Shown: positions 36,625 to 45,033 of the stretch, in pieces | Layout: the number at the start of each line of letters is the position of its first letter | Position numbering within the stretch: the first letter of the stretch is position 1 | Assembly (NCBI GenBank): GCA_024235655.1 | Contig: JACKLY010000002.1 | Span: 62,001 to 126,000 of the forward strand | Length of the DNA: 64,000 nt | Direction: 5' to 3' | Source of the DNA: Zoogloeaceae bacterium | GTDB taxonomy: Bacteria > Pseudomonadota > Gammaproteobacteria > Burkholderiales > Rhodocyclaceae | Position numbers and translations under genes: made by a program | Notes under the pieces: generated by a model | Databases searched by the model: none | The model's input: the letters and a program-made list of their open reading frames with translations, nothing else | Told to the model about the DNA's origin: nothing

Positions 36625-37965
36625 ATGTCGACAGACACGAATGCCATCGCCTCCAGCAGCCTGCATCACCGCTATGAAATCCAGCACGAGATCGGTGCCG
36701 GGGCGACTGGCACCGTCTATCTGGCACGCGACACGTTCGAACAACGCGATGTCGCGCTCAAGGTGGCCCTGCCCCAGATTTTCGCGGGCAACAACCCGGA
36801 GCAAACGCTGATTCGCAAGGCCTGGCTGAATGAGGTGCATCTGGCCGGCAGTCTGCAGCACCCCTACATCGTGGCGGTTTACGACGCCGGCGTCAGCGCC
36901 GACAGCGCCTACCTGGTCATGGAATATCTGGCACACGGCACGTTGCAGCCCTACACACGACCAGACAATCTGAAACCTGTCGCCGAAGTTCTGGAAATCA
37001 TCTACAAGTGCGCCAGCGCACTCGATTACGCCTGCCGGGCAGGCATCGTACACCGCGATATCAAGCCGGCCAACCTGCAGTATGTGGGCCCCGGTGAAGC
37101 CAAGGTCTGCGACTTCGGCGCCGCTTACTGGGCAAAGAACGATTCGACACAGGTGATGGACATCGGCTCGCTCGCCTACATGGCACCAGAACTGTTCCGC
37201 CACTGGGTGACCCCACAGGCTGACATCTACGCCCTGGGCATTGTCCTTTTCCAGTTACTCACCGGACAGCAGGTGTTTCATGCCGATACACCGGCTGCGT
37301 TGATGTATCAAATCATGAACGGAGAGCCGCCAAGGCTTTCGGAACTGCGAGCCGACACGCCTCCTGAACTGGAAACGCTGGTCACACGCATGATTGCACG
37401 CAGCCTTGAGGACCGCTTTCCGGATTGGCCAGCGGTGCTGGCGGCACTCTCCACTTTGTTGCCAAAACTTGAAACCGAGCAAACATCAGGCAAGAAACCG
37501 GCTCAGGCTGAGCTGTACGACCAACTGCGCCAACTGCCGCTGCTAGCCGACCTGAACGGCGCCCAACTCTGGGAATTACTGCGGATTTCCCGCTGGCACC
37601 GGGTCAAGGCAGGAACCGTACTGGTCCAGGAAGGAGCTGAAGCAAAATCGTGCTATCTGCTGCTCAAGGGCGAAGCCAAGGTGACGCAGCAGGGGAAGCT
37701 GATCAACTGGATGAGTGAAGGCACGCTTTTCGGTGAACTGGCTTTCGCCGAGGCCACCCCCAGCCCACGCAGCGCCACAGTGACGGCAGTTGACACCGCC
37801 ACGATTGGACGCTGGCCATACAGCCATTTGCACAAGGCCTCCCCCGGACTGCAATCAAAAATGCTGCAGGTTTTTTTCCGGCTGGCCGCCGAACGCCTGA
37901 AGAAGGCCGATGAACAGTATTTGCTGCTTTACCGGCAACACATGAAGGAAACCACACCGGGCTAG
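36625..37965 (+). CDS. Second Ser/Thr kinase fused to a cyclic-nucleotide-binding domain
   Basis: A 446-residue paralogue of the kinase at 24.6 kb. Glycine loop IGAGATGTVYLA, K46 in VALKVA, HRDIKPANLQ with D145, DFG at 163-165, and a canonical APE in AYMAPEL. From about residue 315 there is a cyclic-nucleotide-binding domain: AGTVLVQEGAEAKSCYLLLKG and FGELAFAEATPSPRSATV, retaining Glu and Arg of the phosphate cassette. No membrane segment. It stands alone, divergent from sbp and convergent with a histidine kinase; the two stops abut. Activation by cAMP or cGMP is an inference. Confidence 0.88.
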   Translation: MSTDTNAIASSSLHHRYEIQHEIGAGATGTVYLARDTFEQRDVALKVALPQIFAGNNPEQTLIRKAWLNEVHLAGSLQHPYIVAVYDAGVSADSAYLVMEYLAHGTLQPYTRPDNLKPVAEVLEIIYKCASALDYACRAGIVHRDIKPANLQYVGPGEAKVCDFGAAYWAKNDSTQVMDIGSLAYMAPELFRHWVTPQADIYALGIVLFQLLTGQQVFHADTPAALMYQIMNGEPPRLSELRADTPPELETLVTRMIARSLEDRFPDWPAVLAALSTLLPKLETEQTSGKKPAQAELYDQLRQLPLLADLNGAQLWELLRISRWHRVKAGTVLVQEGAEAKSCYLLLKGEAKVTQQGKLINWMSEGTLFGELAFAEATPSPRSATVTAVDTATIGRWPYSHLHKASPGLQSKMLQVFFRLAAERLKKADEQYLLLYRQHMKETTPG

Positions 37966-39249
37966 CTAGGGCTGCGGAAAAACGACCGTCACCCGTGTGC
38001 CCTTCCCGCGTTCACTCTCAAGCTCCACCTGCCAATTCAGCAACTCGGCAACACGCGACACGATGGACAGGCCAATACCGGCGCCAGCACTTTCAGCGCC
38101 CTTGCTGTGCCGCTTGAAAATTTCGGCAAAGCGCTCTTCGGGGATGCCGATGCCGGTGTCGTTCACTTCCAGACGATCGTCCGACAGACGAACCAGGATC
38201 TCGCCCTCGCGGGTATAGGAAACGGCATTTCTCACCAGGTTGCTGATTACCACATAGGCCAGCGAGCGTTCAACGGGCAGCTTTGTCCGGCTCTGGATAT
38301 CGGTACGAATGCTGACGGAGCGTCCGGCCAGCAGGGGTTCGCAGTCAGCCACCACGTCATCGACCACATCGGCAAGGACACATACCGGATCGCCCCTGTC
38401 TTCGTCTTCCCGCGCCAGCAAGAGCATGGCCTCCAGCATTTCTGCCATGCGCACGGCGTGCCGATGGATGGACAGGATGCGCTGCCGGCTTGCCGGCGAC
38501 AGATCCGGGGTTTCGATCAGCAATTCGGCTGCACCACGAATGACGGCAATGGGGGTGCGAAGTTCATGACTGACATCGGAGGCGAAATAGCTTTCGCGTT
38601 TGACAAAACCGTAAAGCCGCAGGGCAAAGTCATCAAGCGCCTGAACCAGATGCCCGATTTCGTTGCTCGGATAATCCGTTGCGGAAAAAATGACCGTCCC
38701 GCTTGCAGCAGGCTGGGCACGCCCAGCTTTTTCGGCAATTTCTGACAACAACCGACTGATCGGCCGGACGACCTGCAAGGCCAATCGATTGCCGATGACG
38801 TAGGAGAGCAGTGTCATCAGCAGGGTGCCGATCAGGAGAAAGATGGCCAGCCGATGCAAACGGGCATCGACATATTCAAGGGTATACAGCAGGGCATAGG
38901 GCGCGCCCACGATATCGGCAGAAATCACCGCATAGTGACGCTCGCCAACCTGCATTTGCTGCAGGATGTCTGCACCCGCACGGGGCAGCTCAATATCGGG
39001 CAGCTCCGGCGCCGGCAGCAGGTAGCCCTTGAGCAGCGAAGCGTCGGGCGGCAGCGCCTCCGGATTCTGCATTTTCCGGTTACGGAAACTTTCCACTTCG
39101 ACGCGGAGCGTGCGGTTGACTGCAAACTCCTCGAGCTCGGCAACAATCGCGTAGGTGGTCATGCTGAGCAGTGCGCTGACGACCAGCCCAAGTAGTACAA
39201 AGGGCCAGATCAGCTTGTGTCTCAGGCTGTCATAGCGACGGTTCGTCAT
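37966..39249 (-). CDS. Sensor histidine kinase, EnvZ/PhoQ-like topology
   Basis: A 427-residue kinase. TM1 is at about 14-36 and TM2 at 133-155, bounding a periplasmic domain of about 95 residues that I cannot classify. A HAMP-like stretch (VVRPISRLLSEI) follows, then H228 in SDVSHELRTPIAVIRGAAEL, and an ATPase domain with NLVRNAVSYTREG, NDTGIGIPEE and GAGIGLSIVSRV. It overlaps its regulator by 20 bases. The pair lies next to the two-subunit Na+/solute symporter, a likely target. Confidence 0.92.
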   Translation of the reverse strand: MTNRRYDSLRHKLIWPFVLLGLVVSALLSMTTYAIVAELEEFAVNRTLRVEVESFRNRKMQNPEALPPDASLLKGYLLPAPELPDIELPRAGADILQQMQVGERHYAVISADIVGAPYALLYTLEYVDARLHRLAIFLLIGTLLMTLLSYVIGNRLALQVVRPISRLLSEIAEKAGRAQPAASGTVIFSATDYPSNEIGHLVQALDDFALRLYGFVKRESYFASDVSHELRTPIAVIRGAAELLIETPDLSPASRQRILSIHRHAVRMAEMLEAMLLLAREDEDRGDPVCVLADVVDDVVADCEPLLAGRSVSIRTDIQSRTKLPVERSLAYVVISNLVRNAVSYTREGEILVRLSDDRLEVNDTGIGIPEERFAEIFKRHSKGAESAGAGIGLSIVSRVAELLNWQVELESERGKGTRVTVVFPQP

Positions 39250-39922
39250 GGGCGATCCGGTATCCGAAGCCTCTCACCGTCTGAATCAACTGAGTATCAA
39301 AGGGTTTATCCACCGCATTACGTAGCGTGTGCATATGCACGATCAACGCATGCCCTTCCTGCACGGCGCCCTCTCCCCATATCTCCCGGCCAATGGCCTG
39401 CTGATGCACCACATTCGGCGAAGCACGCATCAACATGATCAGGATTCTGGTGGGCAGTGGCGGCAGGGAAATCACCTTGCCGGCGCGCTCGATGCGCATC
39501 GATCCAGTATCCACCTTGAGATCCCCAACCGTCAGGACCGCTCCTTCCGTCGCTCCGCTAACCCGGCGCAACAAGGCACGAATGCGTGCTTCAATCTCAC
39601 GCAAGGCCGCCGGCTTGACGATGTAGTCATCGGCTCCGATATCGAAGGCCGTCACCTTGGTATCCACCTCGTCCTTCGCCGTCAGCACGACAATCGGGAT
39701 CTGATTGCCCAGTTGCTGACGAATCAGGCGGCAGATGCTCAATCCGTCCAGTCCCGGCAGGGAAAGATCAAGCACGACCAGGTCGTACCTGTTTTCTCCA
39801 ACCATGCTGAATGCCGCCAGGCCATCGGAAGCCAGGTCGGTTGTATAACCATACACTTCGAGAAAATCGACCAGATTCTTGGCCAGATCCCGATCATCCT
39901 CAACAACAAGCAGATGTTTCAT
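39230..39922 (-). CDS. OmpR-family response regulator
   Basis: A 230-residue regulator. Receiver acidic pair in VVEDDRDLAK, phospho-acceptor D52 in LVVLDLSLPGLDG, and K in YIVKPAALRE. The C-terminal winged helix ends LIQTVRGFGYRIAHD. The gene order is regulator then kinase on the minus strand. The symporter operon lies directly upstream in the same orientation but ends in a strong terminator, so the regulator has its own promoter in 39923-40064. Confidence 0.93.
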   Translation of the reverse strand: MKHLLVVEDDRDLAKNLVDFLEVYGYTTDLASDGLAAFSMVGENRYDLVVLDLSLPGLDGLSICRLIRQQLGNQIPIVVLTAKDEVDTKVTAFDIGADDYIVKPAALREIEARIRALLRRVSGATEGAVLTVGDLKVDTGSMRIERAGKVISLPPLPTRILIMLMRASPNVVHQQAIGREIWGEGAVQEGHALIVHMHTLRNAVDKPFDTQLIQTVRGFGYRIAHDEPSL

Positions 39923-40064
39923 CTTTTGATCCTGTCAAACAAACCGATTCATTGCATGAACATTATCGACCGCTTTGCCCATCCGTGCACAGCAAAGCTA
40001 TGAGCAGCATGCCTGTGCGCATTCCTCGTTTCTGCTCTGCAAAGCGATTCCAACATCAGAAAAT

Positions 40065-40100
40065 GAAAAACCCCGCCAATCCTGCCAGCGGGGTTTTGTT
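40065..40100 (-). terminator. Intrinsic terminator of the symporter operon
   Basis: Arms GCGGGGTTTT and AAAACCCCGC (40067-40076 and 40088-40097) form a ten-base stem; on the minus strand a run of five T follows. It ends the transcript of the symporter and separates it from the downstream response regulator. Confidence 0.85.
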
Positions 40101-40146
40101 TACTGCCGCACCAGAAACCTGGTGGCGGCAGCCTGTCATTCAAATC

Positions 40147-41958
40147 TTAGTGTGCACCATCCACAGCCTTCGAACCACGCGGAATGCGAACGTTCTCGAC
40201 CATCTGTTGGATATGCTCAGGCGGTTCTTTGGTCATCTTGTCGACAATGAAGGCGACAGCGAAGTTGACCAGCGCACCAATGGCACCGAAGGCATTCGGC
40301 GAAATACCGAAGAAGAAGTCTGGCTTGCCTCCAAACAGATCCAAGAACTCGGTACCCTTGATGAAGAAGATACCTTTGTGCGCGAACACGTAGACCATGG
40401 TCACAGTCAAACCTGCGATCATGCCGGCAATGGCGCCTTCCTTGTTCATCTTCTTCGAGAAGATACCCATCATGATCGCTGGGAACAGTGAGCTGGCTGC
40501 CAGACCGAAGGCAATAGCCACGGTACCGGCTGCGAATCCTGGAGGATTCAGACCAAGATAACCTGCAACCATAATGGCACACGCCATGGCGATCTTGCCT
40601 GCCAGGAGTTCGTTCTTCTCGCTGATGTCCGGTGCGAAAACACCCTTCACCAAGTCATGCGACACGGCCGCAGAAATCGCCATCAGCAGACCGGCAGCGG
40701 TCGACAACGCAGCAGCCAGACCACCGGCAGCCACAAGGGCGATCACCCAGTTCGGCAACAGCGCAATTTCCGGGTTGGCCAGCACGATGATGTCGGCGTT
40801 GACCGTCAACTCGCTGCCCTTCCAGCCTGCAGCTTCCGCCTTGGCCAGGAATTCCGGATTCTTCGACTTGTCGTTGTAGTACTGGATACGGCCATCACCG
40901 TTCTTGTCAGCCCACTTCAACAGGCCCGTTTTTTCCCAACGCTTCATCCAGTCCGGACGCTTCTCGTACTCAAGGGCGGATTCGGTAGCATAGATGTCAG
41001 CCTTGGTGAAAGCGCCAGCATTGACGGTACCGATCAGGTTCATCTTGGCCATGGCGGCAACAGCAGGAGCCGTCGTGTACAGCAGCGCGATGAAGATCAG
41101 CGCCCAACCAGCGGACGAACGTGCGTCGGAGACCTTTGGCACGGTGAAGAAGCGCATGATGACGTGCGGCAGACCGGCGGTACCGATCATCAGCGACATC
41201 GTGTACACGAACATGTTCAGTGTGCTGTTTCCAGGCACCGAGGTCGTGTATTTGCCGAAGCCCAGTTCAACCACCACCTGGTCCAGCTTGGCGAGCAGGG
41301 AAACATCTTGGCCCGACAGGTTGGAACCCAGACCCAGTTGCGGAAGCGGGTTGCCGGTGAGGTTCAGCGAGATGAATACCGCCGGTACCGTGTAGGCCAG
41401 GATCAGCACGATGTACTGAGCGACCTGGGTGTAGGTGATGCCCTTCATGCCACCGAACACGGCGTAGGCAAACACAATACCCATACCGACGTAGATACCG
41501 GTTTCCTTCGTTACACCGAGGAAGCGCGAGAAGGCCACGCCGACACCCGTCATCTGACCGATGATGTAGGTGATCGAAGCAGCCAACAGGCAAATCACGG
41601 CCACGGTCGAGGCAGACTTCGAGTAGAAGCGGTCGCCAATGAACTGCGGCACGGTGAACTTGCCGAACTTGCGCAAGTACGGAGCAAGCAGCATGGCCAG
41701 CAGCACATAACCGCCGGTCCAGCCCATCAGGAACAGGCCGCCGCCATAACCCAGGTTGGAAATCAGGCCGGCCATCGAGATGAACGAAGCGGCTGACATC
41801 CAGTCAGCTCCTGTCGCCATACCGTTCAGAACCGGAGGAACGCCGCCGCCGGCGACGTAGAACTCGCTGGTGCTGCCGGCACGCGCCCAGATGGCGATAC
41901 CGATGTACAGCGCAAAGGACGCACCGACGACCAGATAGGTAATAGTTTGAAGATCCAT
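40147..41958 (-). CDS. Na+/solute symporter, large subunit (VC_2705 subfamily)
   Basis: A 603-residue sodium:solute symporter with about 13 membrane helices. Family sequence includes ATGADWMSAASFISMAGLI, FGGMKGITYTQVAQYIVL, and GLPHVIMRFFTVPKVSDARS. Relatives with a DUF4212 partner are thought to carry acetate or similar short carboxylates. Between the helices at about 285-305 and 403-425 there is an enlarged soluble loop with DKNGDGRIQYYN (351-362), which resembles an EF-hand calcium loop. The small-subunit gene precedes it by 13 bases. Substrate is inferred. Confidence 0.88.
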   Translation of the reverse strand: MDLQTITYLVVGASFALYIGIAIWARAGSTSEFYVAGGGVPPVLNGMATGADWMSAASFISMAGLISNLGYGGGLFLMGWTGGYVLLAMLLAPYLRKFGKFTVPQFIGDRFYSKSASTVAVICLLAASITYIIGQMTGVGVAFSRFLGVTKETGIYVGMGIVFAYAVFGGMKGITYTQVAQYIVLILAYTVPAVFISLNLTGNPLPQLGLGSNLSGQDVSLLAKLDQVVVELGFGKYTTSVPGNSTLNMFVYTMSLMIGTAGLPHVIMRFFTVPKVSDARSSAGWALIFIALLYTTAPAVAAMAKMNLIGTVNAGAFTKADIYATESALEYEKRPDWMKRWEKTGLLKWADKNGDGRIQYYNDKSKNPEFLAKAEAAGWKGSELTVNADIIVLANPEIALLPNWVIALVAAGGLAAALSTAAGLLMAISAAVSHDLVKGVFAPDISEKNELLAGKIAMACAIMVAGYLGLNPPGFAAGTVAIAFGLAASSLFPAIMMGIFSKKMNKEGAIAGMIAGLTVTMVYVFAHKGIFFIKGTEFLDLFGGKPDFFFGISPNAFGAIGALVNFAVAFIVDKMTKEPPEHIQQMVENVRIPRGSKAVDGAH

Positions 41959-41971
41959 AGTCTATGGCCCC

Positions 41972-42226
41972 TTATTCTTCGTGAACGTCGAACTGGCGGT
42001 CAATCTTGTCCATCGCGGACTTGTACCAGAAAATCAGCGCGATGAAGATGTAGATCGAACCCTGTTGTGCGAACCAGAACCCGAGCGGGTAACCGCCCAG
42101 CATGATGTTGTTGAGCATCGGTGCGAACAGAATGCCTGCACCGAAGGACACCAGGAACCATACAATCAGGATCTTGGTGAGCAGACCCAACGTCGCGGAC
42201 CAATAGGCCTTGCCGCTGTCATCCAT
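41972..42226 (-). CDS. DUF4212 small subunit of Na+/solute symporter
   Basis: An 84-residue protein with two membrane helices (LTKILIVWFLVSFGAGILFA and LGFWFAQQGSIYIFIALIF). Such proteins are encoded directly before VC_2705-type symporters and are required partners in the family description. The ATG at 42226 has GGAGGAGA upstream; the TTG 15 bases earlier is less likely. The ending RQFDVHEE is typical. Confidence 0.88.
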   Translation of the reverse strand: MDDSGKAYWSATLGLLTKILIVWFLVSFGAGILFAPMLNNIMLGGYPLGFWFAQQGSIYIFIALIFWYKSAMDKIDRQFDVHEE

Positions 42227-42241
42227 ATTTGTCTCCTCCAA

Positions 42242-42816
42242 TTAATTAAAAACCCCTCTCACACGGAGCGGAGCTTGGACGGAGTCTCAATTCAGTTTCT
42301 TACAGATAACTGACAGAAAAATAGGGGATATTCAAACATTATCATTTGTTTACATTATGCTGATGTTTGATAAAAAAACACCTTGTTTTTCAACGGATTG
42401 ATGGTTTCAAACCAAAAGACAAACTGCATTTGAATGTCGCTTTGCGGCATATAAAACATATTGTTTGTTTATGTTTCGTTGACTTTACTCGGCTCATTTT
42501 CTGCCCCTGTAGACATGAGTCAAATAGGCAGAGAGATGTGACGCCCGAGTGGGCCGGAAAACAGCGCCGCACATACAACAAAGAAATCATCGCAAAAACA
42601 AGATTGTTGGTCATAGTTTTTCTGATTTTTCAGGCGCATTAATCTGGTTATGATTCAGCTGTTTTGCCGATCTCAGGATCTGAACGCATCGTTTGCCGCG
42701 GATCAATCCCTTTACAGATAGACAGCAAGCTTGCGGCCCCTCTCCAATCCGGTTGAAAAACCCGGCCCAGCCGCGATTGAACAACGACGCTTCAGGAAAG
42801 AATCGGGTTTCATCTC
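42242..42816. other. Long AT-rich intergenic region between divergent operons
   Basis: 575 bases without a credible gene separate the symporter operon (leftward) from the TerC operon (rightward). It is clearly richer in A+T than its surroundings. It holds an eight-base inverted repeat (42332-42370) and a short AAAAACA/TGTTTTT hairpin near 42374. Short open frames here lack ribosome sites and familiar sequence. It probably contains both promoters. I looked for a yybP-ykoY manganese riboswitch before TerC and did not see its conserved core. Confidence 0.6.
42332..42370. promoter_or_regulatory. Inverted repeat upstream of the symporter operon
   Basis: TCAAACAT at 42332-42339 and ATGTTTGA at 42363-42370 are perfect complements 23 bases apart, about 105-145 bases before the DUF4212 start. 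A nine-base piece (TATCAAACA) recurs upstream of the second DUF485-actP operon at 60925-60933. It could be a regulator site; chance similarity is not excluded. Confidence 0.3.
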
Positions 42817-43779
42817 ATGAACACAACAATTTCAATCGGCGAACCCTGGATGTGGGCAGCCTTTATCGCTTTCGTCCTGGTCATGCTGGCGCTTGACCTG
42901 TTCGTCTTCGGAGGCAAGCAGGCGCACAAGGTCAGCGTCAAGGAAGCCGCCATCTGGTCACTGGTCTGGGTCAGCCTGGCACTGCTCTTCAACCTGGGGC
43001 TGTGGTGGCATCTGGGCGCGACGGTCGGGCCCGAAATTGCGGACCAGAAAGCGCTGGAATTTCTCACCGGCTACCTGATCGAGAAATCGCTCTCGGTCGA
43101 TAACGTTTTCATCTTTCTGCTGATCTTCTCCTCTTTCCACGTTGCTGCCGAATACCAGCGGCGTGTGCTGATCTATGGCGTGCTTGGCGCCATCGTCATG
43201 CGCGCCATCATGATCCTTGCCGGCGCCTGGATTGTCCGCGAATTCAACTGGGTGCTCTACCTGTTTGGCGCTTTCCTTGTCATTACCGGCATTCGCATGC
43301 TGGTCATGGCCGAGAAGGAGCCCGACCTGGAAAAAAACCCGGTACTGCGCCTTGCCCGCCGTCACCTGCGCATCAGTGAGGGCTACCACGGGGAAAAATT
43401 CATGGTGATGAAGGACGGCGTACGTTATTTCACCCCCCTGTTCCTGGTGCTGATCCTGATTGAAGCGTCGGATCTGATTTTTGCCGTAGATTCGATCCCG
43501 GCAATCTTTGCCATCACCACCGACCCGTTCATTGTCTTCACTTCCAACATCTTCGCTATCATGGGCCTGCGGGCACTGTATTTCCTGCTGGCCGATGTTG
43601 CTGACCGTTTTCACCTGCTCAAGTACGGCCTGGCCATGGTGCTGGCCTTCATTGGCTCGAAGATGCTGATCATGCCGTGGTACCACGTCCCTGTCGCCGC
43701 CTCGCTGGCCATTGTCGCAGTGCTGATCGGCACCAGTGTTGTTGCCAGCCTGATCGCCACACGCAAACAGGACAACTAG
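42817..43779 (+). CDS. TerC/Alx-family membrane protein
   Basis: A 320-residue protein with about nine membrane helices. The two acidic signature segments are GYLIEKSLSVDNVFIFLLIF and ASDLIFAVDSIPAIFAITTD. TerC/Alx relatives export manganese or help load metalloproteins and respond to alkaline pH in E. coli; tellurite resistance is only the historical name. It is the first gene of a tight operon with an SbtA-type transporter 5 bases downstream. Its ribosome site is weak. Confidence 0.9.
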   Translation: MNTTISIGEPWMWAAFIAFVLVMLALDLFVFGGKQAHKVSVKEAAIWSLVWVSLALLFNLGLWWHLGATVGPEIADQKALEFLTGYLIEKSLSVDNVFIFLLIFSSFHVAAEYQRRVLIYGVLGAIVMRAIMILAGAWIVREFNWVLYLFGAFLVITGIRMLVMAEKEPDLEKNPVLRLARRHLRISEGYHGEKFMVMKDGVRYFTPLFLVLILIEASDLIFAVDSIPAIFAITTDPFIVFTSNIFAIMGLRALYFLLADVADRFHLLKYGLAMVLAFIGSKMLIMPWYHVPVAASLAIVAVLIGTSVVASLIATRKQDN

Positions 43780-43784
43780 GCACA

Positions 43785-44726
43785 ATGATCGATATCGTCG
43801 TCCTGTTCTTTCTATTCGGACTGGTCGCCGGCCTGGCGCGTTCCGAGCTGAAACTGCCGGCGGCGCTATACGACTCCCTGTCCGTCTTTCTGCTATTGGC
43901 CATCGGCCTCAAGGGGGGCCAGGGGCTGGCTACGGCGGAACTGGGCCCACTGCTGCCACAACTGGGCGCCGTCATCCTGCTGGGCATCCTGCAGACGCTG
44001 ATCGCCTTTGGCCTTCTGCGCAGCATCGTCAAGCTGGGGCGGGCAGATGCGGCTTCGACGGCCGCCCACTACGGCTCGGTCAGCGTCGCCACCTTTGCCG
44101 TCGGCGTCAATTGGCTGATGACCCGCAGCATCGAGTTCGAACCGCAAATGGCCATCTTTCTTGCCGTCATGGAAATACCGGCAATCATGGTCGGCATTGT
44201 CCTCGCCCGCGGTATTGGCCGGGATACCGACTGGGGGCTGCTGGCGCACGAGGCTTTTCTGGGCAAGGGTGTCACCCTGTTGCTCGGCGGCATGATCATT
44301 GGCTGGATTGCCGGACCGGAAGGGCTGGCACCGATCAAGGGGCTGTTCTTCGATCTATTCAAGGGGGCACTGGCGCTCTTCCTGCTGGAGATGGGGCTGA
44401 TCGTCAGCCATCAGGCGGGCGAACTGCGCAAAAGGGGGTTCGTCATCATTGCCTTCGGCCTGCTCATGCCATTGCTTTCAGCCCTGCTCGGGCTGGCCTG
44501 CGGACTGGCGCTTGACCTGTCGATCGGCGGCCTGACACTGCTTGCCACACTGGCGGCCAGCGCCTCCTACATTGCCGTTCCGGCCGCCATGCGTCTGGCC
44601 GTACCGGAAGCCAATCCAGCACTGTCACTGTCCTTCGTGCTCGGTGTCACCTTCCCGTTCAACATCCTTGCCGGCATTCCGTTCTATCATTGGCTGGCAC
44701 TTCAACTCACGGGGAATCCGTCATGA
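43785..44726 (+). CDS. sbtA: SbtA-type Na+-dependent bicarbonate transporter
   Basis: A 313-residue protein with ten predicted helices in two halves, of the DUF897/SbtA family. Marker segments are LLLAIGLKGGQGLA in the first half and ALFLLEMGLIVSHQAGELR in the second. Cyanobacterial SbtA imports bicarbonate with Na+; the role in proteobacteria is little studied. The ATG at 43785 lies 5 bases after TerC, and the stop overlaps the next start by four bases. Pairing with an SbtB-like protein strongly supports the call. Confidence 0.88.
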   Translation: MIDIVVLFFLFGLVAGLARSELKLPAALYDSLSVFLLLAIGLKGGQGLATAELGPLLPQLGAVILLGILQTLIAFGLLRSIVKLGRADAASTAAHYGSVSVATFAVGVNWLMTRSIEFEPQMAIFLAVMEIPAIMVGIVLARGIGRDTDWGLLAHEAFLGKGVTLLLGGMIIGWIAGPEGLAPIKGLFFDLFKGALALFLLEMGLIVSHQAGELRKRGFVIIAFGLLMPLLSALLGLACGLALDLSIGGLTLLATLAASASYIAVPAAMRLAVPEANPALSLSFVLGVTFPFNILAGIPFYHWLALQLTGNPS

Positions 44727-45031
44727 GCCTGAGCACCGAGAAGCGCACCCTGCTCTGCGTCATCACTGAAGCCGTACTCGAACAAACCCTGCTGCGCGAC
44801 CTCGATCGCCTCGGCGTACGCGGCTACACAGTCTCTGACGCACGCGGCCGGGGCAGCCGCGGCATCCGCGATGCCGCATGGGACGAAGCTGCCAACATCC
44901 GCATCGAAGTCATCTGCGCACGCGCACTCGCCGAGTCCACGCTGGAACACATTCAGGCGCGTTATTACGCCAACTACGCCATGGTGGCCTTTCTGCAGGA
45001 AGTGGAAATCATCCGGCCGCAAAAGTTCTGA
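44723..45031 (+). CDS. sbtB: SbtB-like PII signalling protein
   Basis: A 102-residue PII-like protein. The fold pattern is seen in RTLLCVITEAVLEQTLLRDL, the T-loop stretch YTVSDARGRGSRGIRDAAWD and the last strand AMVAFLQEVEIIRPQKF. Cyanobacterial SbtB binds adenine nucleotides (cAMP, AMP, ADP, ATP) and blocks SbtA. This protein ends at RPQKF and lacks the C-terminal cysteine-containing loop of cyanobacterial SbtB, so redox control is unlikely. The ATG overlaps the sbtA stop. Confidence 0.85.
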   Translation: MSLSTEKRTLLCVITEAVLEQTLLRDLDRLGVRGYTVSDARGRGSRGIRDAAWDEAANIRIEVICARALAESTLEHIQARYYANYAMVAFLQEVEIIRPQKF

Positions 45032-45033
45032 AC

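Noticed and set aside
40657..41796. A 379-codon plus-strand open frame opposite the Na+/solute symporter
   Set aside because: The minus strand encodes an intact family member with membrane helices; the plus frame is strongly polar and repetitive in His and Gln.
42367..42642. A 91-codon open frame in the AT-rich intergenic region
   Set aside because: No ribosome-binding site, no family resemblance, and a composition typical of chance frames.
42242..42816. yybP-ykoY manganese riboswitch upstream of TerC
   Set aside because: TerC genes often carry this riboswitch, but its conserved core could not be found in the 575-base region on the plus strand.
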